This document shows positions 32,811 to 47,559 of a stretch of 64,000 nt of DNA, in pieces. This DNA is from Amblyomma americanum (taxonomy: Eukaryota > Arthropoda > Arachnida > Ixodida > Ixodidae): contig NC_135498.1 in assembly GCF_052857255.1 (NCBI RefSeq), positions 157,299,961 to 157,363,960 of the forward strand. The letters are read 5' to 3'. The translations under genes were made by a program, and so were the position numbers. The notes beneath the pieces were generated by a model. That model did no database searches. It was not told where the DNA came from and saw only the letters and a list, made by a program, of their open reading frames with translations. Each line of letters begins with the position of its first letter. Position 1 is the stretch's first letter.

Positions 32811-33079
32811 TGTAGCGACCCGCGCGGCTTTCCGTGCGCGTGATACCGAAAAGGACGAAGTGTCCCCAGACCACGCTGGGGAGAACGCTCAAAACGTTGG
32901 CCAGCGTCCGGCCCTGGCCAAGGTTGTTCTTGTTGTTACCTTCTTCTTGTTGTCACGAAGCCAACAACAACAATAACCTTGGCCAGGGCCGGACGTTGCC
33001 GCCGCCGCTCCGCGGCTGTCTCCTCTTCGGCAGCCCTCAATAAATGTAGCCGCGGTCTCCTTCCTGGGCGACCTCCACA
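32811..33079 (+). repeat. 5' LTR of the gag-only element, with internal hairpin
   Basis: 269 bp. Compared with the 3' LTR it has about 90 extra bases in its middle: the arm CGTCCGGCCCTGGCCAAGGT (from 32905) reappears inverted as ACCTTGGCCAGGGCCGGACG (ending about 32995), separated by a TTCTTGTTG-rich loop. CAATAAATG lies at about 33039-33047. Confidence 0.82.
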
Positions 33080-33091
33080 TTGTGGTGACCC

Positions 33092-33952
33092 GTGGAGCCG
33101 CACCTTCTCCCCCACATGCGTTCCTGGATGGCGTGCTGGCAGGACCCAGCCTTCGATCCGCCGCTTCCGGCGTTCCGACCTCAAGGCATCGGCGGGTGGT
33201 TCGCCCAGTTCGAGGCTGCGTTGTACTTGAACGGCATCACCATCCAGCCGTTCAAGCACGCAGTCCTCTGCGATATCCTCCCACCCGACCTGCTGCGCCG
33301 ACTCGCCGGCCCTGCCTTGGGCAGCCCGCCTTACGACGAGTTGCACGCTATCATTGTGGCGGACTTCGGCGTCTCCTACTGCCCTCTGCCACTCCACGAC
33401 GCTGCAGACCCGCTCTCGCCGCCGCCAGCAGCTGGTCCAGCACCAGCCTCGCTCTCGCCCACGCAGCCTTCGTCCGAACCCTACCCACCTCGGCAACCTC
33501 TGGCCGTCTCCTCGCCACACCAGCTCAGCGCCTCCGGCCCCGCCGTCCATCTTCCCGGCACACGCGGTACGCTCAACGACACCTTTTTCACAAGTCCTGC
33601 TCCCACAGCTGCCTTCTCCGCGTCTTTGGACGGGCCTCATTGCAACAGTTCCCACCCAGAGGCACATTCGGCCCAGTCCCTACCTCCTCGCCCACCACTG
33701 CCGTTATCACCCCAGCCTCCTGACGACAAGGAGCGCGCTCTGCCCGTATGGGCATTTTTCGGCAATTTGCGCCTTCCTCGCCATTCCAGCCAACAGCCCA
33801 ACAGGCCTCTGCATCGCTGTCGAAGCCGCGGCCAGCTGCTCCTCACACTCTCTTGGCAAAGCCACAGCGTGCCAGCCACACCCTTAGACCCTCCAAAAGT
33901 CCCCAACGCAATAAAATTCCCACGACGCAGGTTAGGAAGCGCAACCCGGTGA
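33092..33952 (+). CDS. Gag-like protein of the compact LTR element
   Basis: 286 codons, starting at the ATG just after the 5' LTR and primer site. The N-terminal 100 residues have LPAFRPQGIGGWFAQFEAAL, NGITIQPFKHAVLCDILPPD and SPPYDELHAIIVADFG. These match the capsid N-terminal pattern of arthropod Gypsy Gag proteins (P-F-x(n)-W-F-x-Q-F-E). The remainder is rich in Pro and Ser, with no zinc knuckle. A second Pro/Ser/Thr-rich open stretch (34183-34482) in another frame may be a shifted continuation. It would presumably be packaged by particles from a related full-length element (inference). Confidence 0.6.
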   Translation: MEPHLLPHMRSWMACWQDPAFDPPLPAFRPQGIGGWFAQFEAALYLNGITIQPFKHAVLCDILPPDLLRRLAGPALGSPPYDELHAIIVADFGVSYCPLPLHDAADPLSPPPAAGPAPASLSPTQPSSEPYPPRQPLAVSSPHQLSASGPAVHLPGTRGTLNDTFFTSPAPTAAFSASLDGPHCNSSHPEAHSAQSLPPRPPLPLSPQPPDDKERALPVWAFFGNLRLPRHSSQQPNRPLHRCRSRGQLLLTLSWQSHSVPATPLDPPKVPNAIKFPRRRLGSATR

Positions 33953-34555
33953 TAGAAGTACCAATTATCACCCGCTGTACTTTGCCTGCAACGGAGCCTG
34001 AACCGGTGCCAGCGCCTGTCCTCAAGCCGACCCAGGCCACTGCTGTGGGCTCTTCTTGCTCCCCAGCCGTCTTCGCATCTTCAAAGATACCTGACACCAC
34101 TTGCTCGGCAACCGCGTAACGCAAGTTCGACAGAAGACCACCGCCCACACCCTCTCGGCTGCATCAGGTTCAAGTTCTAACCATGCTACAGCTTCATCAG
34201 CCGCCGTCTAGCAAGTTGCCTCAGCTGACCAGGCACGCGGACGAGCAGCTCCCAGGCGGGCAGCTCAAACCGGCAACAGGTACGCGCATCTCACAATCCG
34301 CGGCACACCTTGCTCCCTCTGCTGCGCCGCCCATCATGCGTCCGCCGTTGATTGCTGCACCACAAACGCCGGCGCTTGGGCCACACAGTAGGCCTACCCA
34401 CTTCAGTGCAACTGGTACTACGCGTCCCTCGACTCCCTCTGAAGCCTCGGCCGCAACGCCACAGCCAGAGTCGCCCGCCTGAGCCTCGCCTTCGGACTCC
34501 GGACGCCCTGCACGACTCTTGACACATACCGCATGATCGTCTATGGGGGAAGCCC

Positions 34556-34733
34556 TGTAGCGAGCCGCGCGGCTGGCAGTGCCGAAAAGGATGAAGTGTC
34601 CTCAGCACGCGCTGGGGAGAACGCTTGGGGCCTTGACCAGGGCCGGACGCTGCCGCCACCGCTCCGCTGTTGTCTCCTCTTCTGCAGCCATCAATAAATG
34701 TGGCCGCGGTCGCCTTCCTCCGCGACCTCCACA
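34556..34733 (+). repeat. 3' LTR of the gag-only element
   Basis: 178 bp. It matches both ends of 32811-33079 but has only a single CAGGGCCGGACG arm and no hairpin. CAATAAATG lies near 34692-34700. Confidence 0.82.
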
Positions 34734-35865
34734 TGGTTTTTGTACCTTTGCACAATTAGGGGAATGTGGATCATGGTTGATTGTAGTAAAGTTTGCAGCC
34801 TTAGCTATAACAAAGGTGGGTACGGTCAAATCCTAAAGCTACGGAGGTTGGAGCGGTTTTCCGGTTCATTGAATTTGCATTATACAGCACACACATATTC
34901 ACAGCAGAATGCCTTACATATGCTTATGCCGACGCATGAATGGAAACCTCCTCATCAATGTAACTTGCCTGCTGGAAGAAATGACTGGATACAGCGTTAA
35001 AGTTTCATGAGTGTGCTCGCTCTTATGCCAGCCCTGAGCACAAAGCGTAAGAGGCTGTCAAGCAATTTTCGATTCTGCGAAATAAGCAGAAATAGGGAAT
35101 TTCAAACTGCGCAGTGAGCCCATGGACTGAAGTTGCGACCGTGGGTACCCATGCCTAATTCGCTTCCCGAAGTGTTCCCGAATCACAGCCGTTCAAGTTC
35201 GTACCATATATTGGTGTGTAGTAAAGAAAAGAAAGTTAGGCGAGCCAAGGTTTAAAAAACTCTCTTGAAACGTCTTGTTGCAGTAAATTAAATTTGCTTA
35301 TTTTTCAGGTCACCTTTACCGGCTCACACTTTTCAGGCTGTTGGGCCAAGCAGGTCTGCACTGAACCCCGTACTTTTTCAAGCTGCAGTACAAAAACATT
35401 CTGTCAATAGTGCTGCTTTCAACGCAGCTATTCTTTTGGCGTGTTCTTGCGCTCTTTCCCCCGCCTCGCGCTGTGCGTGGACGCAGATCAATTTTGTGTA
35501 GCTCTAGGTAAAGCACTCTATAGTTCAAGGCAAGTGTAAGCGAAAGTAAGTTTAGAGCACAGGTAAGGCGTAAGTGGTGGAGCCATCTAATCAGATGGTC
35601 GGTCCTCGTGGTGCAGGCAAGTCACATTTGCTGACACGCGCACTGCCGTAGCAGTTGGAAGAATTAATCCGTCGCACTCTGGATAGCCACTCGTGCTCAA
35701 AATTTCAAGTATGAAATTACTTTCTCTAGTTCTTCTACCTAGAGGTTAAAAGTGTTCACTCACTCTTAAGCGGAGGTATTCTAATAAGAAAAAGCTGATG
35801 CGTGACAGTGCCGCCGATGCACCTCTGTTATCGCTCAGTGCTTGCTCGCGTCATTCGCCTTTCCG
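34734..35865. other. no gene seen
   Basis: About 1.1 kb without a recognisable gene. The reverse frame 35316-35528 is open for 70 codons and has no motif. Confidence 0.3.
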
Positions 35866-36155
35866 TGCGTTACCTCTACTTCGTCTCGAAAATGGTATGG
35901 GCCTGCCAGAAAAATCCGCAAATAAAGAGAGTACATCAGCCAACGAGAGATGGCTGGGAGGCGACCTTATCCGGCGTCTTGGATCTGGAGTCCCAGAGGG
36001 GTCTGGTTCAAAGAGCGTGGGCAGCGGCTACCGTCAATAGTGTCCCGGAATGAGGACTACCAACCAGGCAAGTGAGCGGTGAACCCCTCCACTCTCCTCT
36101 AAAATCCGCCCAATGCCCCCATTAAGTTTTACCACCACCACACCCAGCCCAAACA
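35866..36155 (+). mobile_element. I-clade-type LINE 3' terminus
   Basis: The frame reads DGWEATLSGVLDLESQRGL, then VQRAWAAATVNSVPE and a stop at 36051-36053. This has the W...L...D...Q..LV.RA..AA spacing seen at the C-terminus of these LINE ORF2s (compare 53079-53264, reverse). A short tail runs to TTTTACCACCACCAC. Sequence upstream of 35866 does not continue the ORF. Confidence 0.5.
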
Positions 36156-36469
36156 ACAGGCACTGCTAATATTTATCGCAACTGAAGTCTGACCGCTACG
36201 CAGAAAACACGTAAGCGAAGACAAATGAAATAATTCCGGCAATCCGCTGATACCTTACGCACTTCCGTGTTTTTCGGTCTCAAGAAACAGGACTTCGCAT
36301 TTTTTGTGCACTCCTGGCGCATCTCGAGTCTGTTTTGCGTACCGGCCTTGAAGGTGGCGTGAATTACGGCACTGTGTTTTAATGCGATAGCGTTAAGGAG
36401 TTCGTGGCGCATGCAGAAAATACGGCGTTGACGTCGGGGTCGTTGCCCGTGAGAGGTACATTCCCAGAA

Positions 36470-36715
36470 AACCAACCTAGCAGGCAGGTGGGCCACCTAC
36501 GTCACGTAACATTCTGACATCATCACAGACTGCCCACCGTATTTTGAGCAAATTGCGCACCGTGGCAGGTTGCAAATAAATAAATGATTGGTCGCGAGAG
36601 GTCGCTCGGGAAGAGCATCCAAGGTTGCAGAAGCCCCACCGTTGGCAGCACCTCTCAATACAGAGGAGTGACGCATCGCTTAACCGCTGCACCACAAGAC
36701 CAGGAGTGGTATTAG
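36470..36715 (-). mobile_element. SINE-like element with tRNA-like head
   Basis: The reverse complement starts GTGGTGCAGCGGTTAAGCGA (36695-36676), an A-box-like head, followed by a body that ends near TTTTCTGGGAATGTACC. A clear B-box was not found, so the call is tentative. Confidence 0.35.
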
Positions 36716-37625
36716 GACTCCCAGGGATCTATGATAGTAGAGTAGAGAAGATCAGTCCTTCATATATGGCCATTAACCCAATAAAGCTATGGCGTCAGAC
36801 CTTTGAGGCGGAGTTTGTGTCCCCTTCAATTTTTTTCAGCATATTATCTTTGTTTAAAGCGTCTATCAGAACTCAAAGCAGCCTAGGTGCAGTGTTTTTC
36901 TGTGTTGGGCGGCAAACTAAAAATTAAACGATAAAGGAGCAACTTCACTAAAAAGCGACTAGACCTGTTTATATTCAGCAGCAGCCATTAATTCATGCAC
37001 GACCACGGCAGTCGCGCTCCTATTCATTATGCAAAGGCACTAATGTAAAGTGAGGAAGCGAGGGATATGACTAATTAAAACGTCGACCTTATCGTGCCAT
37101 TTTTTATAAGGATTAAGAGGAGTGCAAATGGGCGCGATAAATTTGCTGATTGATGTTAAACTGATAAAAACATGAGAGATCTGCAATACGTTGCTTCATA
37201 GGCTGTCGCCAAAGCCTAATGCAATTTAGCGTTTTAAAGAGCAAGTATTACTTGTCATAATCACTCATATTTCTTTTCACAAGTAAAGGTAAATTTATTA
37301 TGACTTATTTATGACTTGCTGTCAATCCTAAAGCGTTGCTGCAAGAAGCATATCACCTAAGAAATATTGCAGAAACAGCTAGCTGAACGTGTAGGGTGTC
37401 GTACTAAAGTATCAAACAGCGCAAAAGGCGGAGCACAAAATAAGAGCGGAATTCTGGACTGTATGTTACCGAGCGGACATAAAAGAGGGAAAATGGGGGC
37501 CAATTGGCCCCGCTTTTAAGGGTACAGCGGGATAGCGTGACAGCGCCTTGTCAGCGGTACCTTTTACCCACGACGACGTGGGATCTGCCTCCACATTACG
37601 TGAAAGACAACACGAGATACATGTG
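36716..37625. other. no gene seen
   Basis: AT-rich. No open frame shows a known motif. Confidence 0.3.
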
Positions 37626-37629
37626 CAAG

Positions 37630-38100
37630 GGGTGTCACCTGAGACTTTACACAATTTTTAAAAATAGGCACTTTAGTTAGAAGGCTGCGTTTTTTCTGCA
37701 TAACATTGTGAGTGGCGTAGTACATCGGAACACAGCTAGGTTTTGTTAGCTAGCAGGCTGGTTAAATAATATTGAATAGTTGAATTTTGAAATATTGCTT
37801 TTAGTTCCTTAATTATTGAGGGAGGTGTAGCCCAGCGTAATTAATATTCATATCAGTTTTTAAAATTTCGAAAACGCAGTTACACTCGCAGCTTTGGCCC
37901 ACAAATTTTTACTACATCGCGCCAAAATACAGGCACTTTCGGAAAGCTTGCAGGCAAAGCAACGTCTCCAGCGCATGTAACTCGTCCAAATAGCCAAAAT
38001 TAGGCCATATCCTGAAGTGAACTGTGAGGGGATCCTGTATTCTTGAGAGAAGCAAACGACACACAAAGTTGACATTTGACCGTGACCTTTAACATTTCAC
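37630..38100. repeat. dispersed repeat, related to the 42.7-kb foldback arm
   Basis: It aligns by eye with 42700-43090: shared stretches include TAGTACATC, AGGCTGG(T/C)TAAATA, CATATCAGTTT, TCGAAAACGCAGTTAC and AATAGCCAAAATT, in the same order and orientation. It is probably one arm plus body of the same DNA element. Confidence 0.65.
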
Positions 38101-38310
38101 TTTAGATGAATTTGTCGAGGGGGTGCTACTGTCAGGTCACGTGACGTGACCTCAACGTATGGCGCGTTTATAAACAGCGCGTAGCCGCGCATTCCTCATT
38201 AACGAGGGAAGAAGAGGAATCGGGACCGTACGTCTAGTCATGCAGAGCTTCCGCTCGACCTTTACTATAAGCGCGGGTAAGCTCTGCGTAAGATTTTTAG
38301 ATTTTCTGAA

Positions 38311-38915
38311 ATGCAGTCATCGTCGTCGCTGCAGCGCAAGAAATTTTGGGGCTGCACACGTCCTAAACCTAAAAGACGCAAAAATATCCAAAGCATAGCT
38401 GTCCGTTTTGTTTCCAATACTTACGGCAGAAATCTGAGTGTGTCAGCAGCGCCGAGGTGTCTAGGATGGGTTTCACTGCAGAAATGCACATACGTACGTA
38501 GGCTGCAATTCTTCAATAATATATATAATTCTAAAACAGGTATTGACCATGACCATCAATTCTTTCCACCAAACTATATATCTGCAAGAAGGGACCACAC
38601 TTATCAAGTAAAATAAATGAAATGCAGAACTGATTTACTGAAAATGTCATTTTTTTTCCAAAAACAATAAATGAATGGAACAAATTGCCCCTGGAAGCCG
38701 TTTCAATAAATTGTAATGAATCGTTTGCTACATTGCTGTAATTTTGCGCTTGTGTTTGTATCAAATTATGCTACATTGTATTTTCTGTCAATATGTTTTC
38801 TTTTCCTAGCTCTATGTCTTCTGGCTGTGCTGCAACTCCCCCCCCCCCCCCCCCCCTGTAATGCCAAATGCCAAACAGGCGCTGTGGATAATATGGTAAA
38901 TAAATAAAAAATAGC
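38311..38915 (+). mobile_element. CR1/Jockey-type LINE C-terminus and tail
   Basis: The frame has SIAVRFVSNTYGRNLSVS, LQKCTYVRRLQFFNNIYNSK, then ISARRDHTYQVK. After a frame change comes SFFFQKTINEWNKLPLEAV, the conserved 'SFFPxTIxxWNxLP' end of LINE ORF2. The 3' tail has a 19-bp poly-C (38838-38856) and TAAATAAATAAAAAATAG (38897-38914), followed by an (AT)n/(GT)n microsatellite. Confidence 0.78.
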
Positions 38916-38924
38916 GGTATATAT

Positions 38925-42685
<3,761 letters not shown>

Positions 42686-42689
42686 TACA

Positions 42690-43690
42690 TCCAGACAAAA
42701 AGTGTACCGGGTGCTTCACCTAAGATGTTCTTCAATTTTAAATTCCAGGCTTTTTTAGTTAGAAGAGCGCTTTTCTCAGCATAGCAGCGCCAGCAGTGTA
42801 GTACATCTGAAGCTAAGACGTGATAACGGTAGGCTGGCTAAATAGCATTACGAAGTTAACTTTTTCATATTTACTGTTAGACTACTTATTCATTAAGAGG
42901 CGTGTAGACCTCTGTAAGTAATACCCATATCAGTTTCAAGAGTATCGAAAACGCAGTTACCTCGGCGCTATTCCCCATAAAATTCTGGCTACATCGCGAC
43001 CAAATACATGCGCTTTCGAAAAGCCTGCCGGGAAAGAAACCACTTCAGTGCACGTAACTTGCCAAAATAGCCAAAATTTGTTGGGCCCCAGCTACGAGGG
43101 TAACTGCTTTCTAAAAATTCTGAAAACTGACAATGATGTTAGTTATCATAGCCTACACGCATCCGAATAAATAAGGAAACTTAGAGTAGTAGTTATATTG
43201 GCGGCGGTTTAGCTCCGGTTTAACTTGGAGTGACGCGATAGCTACAGCTGATCGAGTGGAACTTGCTAAGTCGAATTGCAAAGTCAGCCTTTCGCCGCTC
43301 CGTTTCGCTGGGCGTTCCTTCTTCATCTTCGTCCCATTTAACACAGAGCATGCGCACAGCTGTCGTAGCTGGGTTTCGCCGGCGCGTCGCGCAGCCGCCA
43401 GCATGGAGCTGCTACGCACCGCGTGGCGTTGGCGGCGCCGCTACGCCGTGGCTGCGCCGCCACGCTGAAGGCTCGAAATGCTACCGTAATGTAGCTATCC
43501 ATACAATTGTTAAGGTTTAAATATCATTTAGCCAACCTACTAGTTAGCACGTCCCAACTGTAATCTGATGCACTACACCGCTGACAATGCTATGCCCTAA
43601 AACGTGGTCTTGTGAGCGAAAAAGCCTATTTTAAAAATGGTGGACCATCTTAGGTAATCCATCCGGTATATGCTTCTTCTCCAAGTCACC
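42690..43690. repeat. foldback element with ~200-bp imperfect inverted arms
   Basis: The left arm (about 42700-42870) and right arm (about 43520-43680, reverse complement) share GTGTACCGGGTG/ATATACCGGATG, ACCTAAGATG, GGCTTTTT, GTGTAGT(A/G)CATC and TAGG(C/T)TGGCTAAAT in the same order. The interior 43200-43450 is GC-rich (GGCGGCGCCGCTACGC) and has no transposase. It looks like a non-autonomous DNA element. The related copy is at 37630-38100. Confidence 0.6.
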
Positions 43691-44205
43691 GAGCCGTGTA
43701 CAGTCGGCCAAATTGTTACCTAGCGTGCGCGACGGCTGCTTTTTAGCGCTCCTGCGTTTTTCGAAGAAGCAAACTTGCAGAAATCTTCATATTAAGCACG
43801 GGATAATTAAGCCTGCGCTTACATTGGATATTTTCTATAACCGCCATAAGCTGCAGGGGCACGTAAAACGCCGGCATCACGCACGCCATCGAAAGATTCG
43901 GCTGGCTGTGCGCGGGCAAAGGCACATAACCCCAGGGGCATGGACATAACAGACACCTACAACTGCAGAACTCGTTATCGCGCTCAATAAGTGACGCCAA
44001 TTCCTCTTTCAGGCCCTCACACTGTGGAACTAACGATCGTCGGGAATTCTTACTGTAACAGCTATGTAGCCCTAAAAGCATCGGCTACATGCACCGAATT
44101 AGACTGCTGCTAATGGGACCTTAACTCCGCTCCGGTGCCAAATAGATGGAATTGGTCCGTTCGCCCTCACATCGACCGTCCACTTTCCCACACCACTTTT
44201 CTAAC
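43691..44205. other. no gene seen
   Basis: No recognisable motif. Confidence 0.3.
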
Positions 44206-44209
44206 TACA

Positions 44210-44640
44210 TTCGCTTGGTTCCTTATTTATTTATTATTTATTTTATATTTATTTATTTATTTTTTATTTATTTACTATTTTTATTTGTTTATTTATTTAT
44301 ACTGCCATCCCGGTGTTGGGATTTCAGCAGGGTGGGGATACAAACTAAGCAGATCAACAAAACAGGCAAAAGTAAACAAATATAACGGCGCAAGTTGAAG
44401 CTCTTCTGCATCACAAGGAATACAGCAATGAAACATATACAACAGAAAAGTGAAATGACAAACGCAATAGAAAATATGTGATATGTTGGAGAACAACGTC
44501 TGCGACGGCTGCAGCACTTGATTCTTAGGAGGTTATTCCAATAGGAAATGGTTCGTGCAAAGAATGAGCATTTAAAGCAGTAGTAGTATTTAAAGCAGTG
44601 CCGGGTAGCCAACCGGAACCCCTTTCTGGTTAACATCCCT
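44210..44640 (-). repeat. TTTA-rich tract and probable LINE 3' tail
   Basis: A (TTTA)n-rich tract (44223-44303) adjoins CTGCCATCCCGGTGTTGGGA and GCAGGGTGGGG. This composition recalls 3' untranslated regions of arthropod LINEs read in reverse. No coding part is attached, so the assignment is tentative. Confidence 0.4.
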
Positions 44641-44759
44641 GCCTTTTCCTCCTCCTCTTTATCTATCTATCTATTTCGAACGCGGAAAAGGGGTTAATGC
44701 TAGCTGGCGTCGTTGTCGCGTCGCCTACCCGGACGAAAAAACAAGCAAATCGGTGAGTT

Positions 44760-47210
44760 CTGTTCTGTAGTGTCTTTTAATTAATTGATAATAAATTTAA
44801 GTCGTGCACAACGATTTCGCTCAGTTATTGTCGGAAGGAGAGCTTGGATTAAAAGTTGTGTTACTGATATACGTCGGTAATTGTTATATATGTATCGTGC
44901 CGCCCTCTTTTGAACTTTCTCTAATTTATTCCTGTTAGTTTGTGTGAACGGGTCCCAAATTATAGCAGCATAATCTATGGTAGGCAGAACAATACACTTG
45001 TAAGCAAGTAGGCGGGCAGATGGGGTAAACAACCGCAACGCCCGTCTAAAGAAAAAGTTTACTTAAAGCGTTACACGTTATGAACTCAATATGTTTATTC
45101 CAGCTAAGACTGTTAGTCACCCATAGCCCCAGATATTTGTATTCTGTTACTTCTGTCAGTGCCATGCCGTTAATACAATAATCAAAAGGTAAGACTTTCT
45201 TTTTTGTGAATGATTCTCATTAGTACAGTTGTTTTTTTCAAAGTTTATGGACATTTGGTATGTTTCACACCATGCGAAAACGGTTTGCAACGCACTATTA
45301 AGTAGCAGCTGATCGGAGACGTTTCTTACTTCTGTATAAATAACAATCATCAACGTAAAGTCTAATTTTCACAGCAATGTTAGCGACAATATCATTAATA
45401 TTGTAATAAGTCTTACAATATATAATAAAAACAACAGAGACCCAAGGACACAGCCCCTGAGGGACGCCAGAGTGAACTGTAAGCCTATCAGAAGAATGAC
45501 CGCTAAAAACAACGAATTGTCTGTTTGAAAGATAGGCTGAAATCCATTTTACTAGTTGTTCGTTATAAAGTATTGTGTCCAATTTATAAATTAACTTTTC
45601 TTGGGCAACCTTATCAAAAGCTTTCGAGAAGTTCGTAAATACAGCAGCAATCTGAGTTCAATTGTTAATTTACGAGGCAAAATCATGTACAGTTTCGACT
45701 AGCTGTGTACAAGTTGTGTAACCTCTCCTGAATCCATGCTAAAAAAAAAATAAGTTCAATGAAACTTTTTGCTGGGCGGCTTGGTTCATTTTACTTTAGG
45801 CGATGCTTGTGGCGCGACAAAAAGCAGACAAGAGACAAGAGATGAACAGGACAAGCGCTTGTACCGTTCATCTTCTGCCTCTTGTCAGTTTTCTCTCGCG
45901 CTACAAGCATCCCCTCAAGTAAAAAAAAAATATAAAGCTTCGAGAAAGTTTGATATGTGATTGTGAATTATGTGTTTAAATAGTTTACAAGCATTCTGTG
46001 TGAGTGAAATGGGGCGGTAGCTCTCGATCAATCGCTTGTCTCCACTTTTATGAAGCGGTTTCACTCTAGTAGTCCCCAATATCTCGGAACACAACCTTCA
46101 TTTAAGGACATTGCAAATAAAACAAACAAATATTTAGATCTCCATTGTGCATATCTTTTCAAAAAGGCATTAAGTATGTTCTTTGGTCCAGATAACTTCT
46201 TTATATCAAGGTAAAGCAACTTGTTTAAAATGCCATGCTCACTAATTACAAGGTCAACCAGAGGCGGGAGTGAAGCTTCAAATTTTGGAAAGATTATTGT
46301 CATGCGTAAATACGAACTTAAATTGTTCATTGAGCACATTATTTTCAGTTTGTGCATCACTGACCGGAACGCCTTTGATTTCAAACTCATAATTGATCCT
46401 TGAGGTTGGGGAGACAAACGCCAGAATTTCTCGGGATACTCTGATATAAGGTTGGGTGAAGATACATCAAAGTAACGCTGTTTGTCAGTTACAGTGTTCT
46501 GTTTTAGTTGAGAACTAAGCAAAGTTATCTTTTGTTCTAATTGGGGAAAATTACTATTTGTATTTTTCTTTTTCATTCGTTTCAGTTTTGTTTTTAACTG
46601 CCATGTCACGAGAGAAATCCATGGGTTTAATTGTTATCTTTTTAACAATACCACGCACGTGGCATTCAATACGTTCATGTATCCTAGCTTTATACTGGGC
46701 CGAAAGTTTGTGAACAGTGTCAGTGTTATTACAAAATGTATCGAATTTGAAGGAAAGGGTATCGACAATCGAAACATCATCAGCTCAAGAGGATTTTCTA
46801 AAATGCATTTATGAGCAATTTTTTATCAATAGTCAGGCCGGAAACAGTTAGTAGAACGGCCTGGTGATCAGAGATACCGGCTATGACTATACATTTAGCT
46901 GTACCGAAAACTGTGTCAAAAACAAACAAAAAATGTCTTGCATGGATTTTGAACTCACTCGTATTCGGGTCGGGTGCTCTACAGTTCGTGCCAAGTCATA
47001 TGAGAAAGCTATAATAAGCATACCCAAACTAGATTCATCACTATGGGTTTTGATTACAAAAGTTGTCCAGTCAATTTCCGGAAAATAGAAATCACCTCCT
47101 AAAATAATCCGATCATTTGGCTTAATAAAAGTCTTCATATAATCCCCTAGGTTATTCAAAAAACTCACTGACCATTGATCCAGGCGATCAATAAAAAGTT
47201 CCTAAAATAT
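44760..47210 (-). mobile_element. CR1/L2-like LINE, interrupted by a Penelope-derived palindrome
   Basis: A reverse-strand LINE relic. The endonuclease is at 47170-46800: GGDFYFPEIDW, where GDFN reads GDFY, then VIAGISDHQAV. The linker and RT start are at 46609-46061 (LGPKNILNAF-type region, then PRYWG). The RT palm is at 45660-45300 (IFTNFSKAFDKVAQEKL region, HSGVPQGLCPWVSVVFIIY, RLYVDDCYLYR) and the post-RT region at 45038-44781 (YKCIVLPTIDYAAIIWDPF, then KVQKRAARYIYNNYRR). The motif-C site reads YVDD instead of YADD/FADD. Stops and shifts are numerous. Confidence 0.82.
45763..45925. mobile_element. Penelope-derived terminal palindrome
   Basis: It starts TTTTGCTGGGCGGCTTGGTTC and continues TTTACTTTAGGCGATGCTTG then TGGCGCGACAAAAA. 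The same order, reverse complemented, ends the element at 8800-8855 (GTCGCGCTACAAGCATCCCC then AACCAACTCGCCCAGCAAAA). Here the end is doubled: 45791-45922 folds on itself almost completely, with TTGTCAGTTTTCTCTCGCGC then TACAAGCATCCCCTC as the opposite arm. A-rich near-repeats (about 45740-45753 and 45920-45935) flank it. No coding part remains. Confidence 0.72.
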
Positions 47211-47555
47211 AGCGGACGTTGTTTTGATATGTCTTACAGAAAATGCATTCAATGTTAGGCACTCCTTTCTGCCTTTTTTTCAGTTTTCCACGTTCTCCTG
47301 GCAGCACTCTTTATCTTTAACCGTAAGAAAGCTTTGCCACAAAAATAAATTGCACGCATTTTCCTGCTAATTCTAAATGTTTCCTGAAAGTCAGGGAGAT
47401 TTCTTTGTTTTCATTTGTCCAAGTTCAGAAGCAAAATGCCCAGAAAAAGGGAAAATTTTCCCATTTAACTTCACTGTATCAGCAGCGCTTGACGGTTGAC
47501 CTAAGGCATTTTGAACTAATGGTAAATTGAATAATTGGTTTGCTATTAAGTTAAG
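47211..47555. other. no gene seen
   Basis: AT-rich flank between two LINEs. No motif. Confidence 0.3.
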
Positions 47556-47559
47556 GACA

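Larger units (their letters stand above)
32811..34733 (+). mobile_element. compact gag-only LTR retrotransposon (non-autonomous)
   Basis: LTRs at 32811-33079 and 34556-34733 both begin TGTAGCG(A) and end CGACCTCCACA/GCGACCTCCACA, each with CAATAAATG as polyadenylation signal. The internal region is only about 1.48 kb. It starts with TGTGGTGACCCGTGGAGC (a TGG-initiated primer-site candidate, 33081-33098) and ends with CTATGGGGGAAGCCC (polypurine-like, 34541-34555). The only recognisable product is a Gag-like protein. No protease, RT or integrase motif occurs in any frame. Five-base flanks (GCTGT, TGGTT) do not match, so no target duplication is evident. Confidence 0.8.

Noticed and set aside
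33082..33887. Alternative Pro/Arg/Ser-rich frames overlapping the gag-like ORF (33082-33723, 33354-33887, reverse 32936-33667)
   Set aside because: Shadow frames of the GC-rich gag sequence. Only the 33092 frame shows Gag-type motifs.
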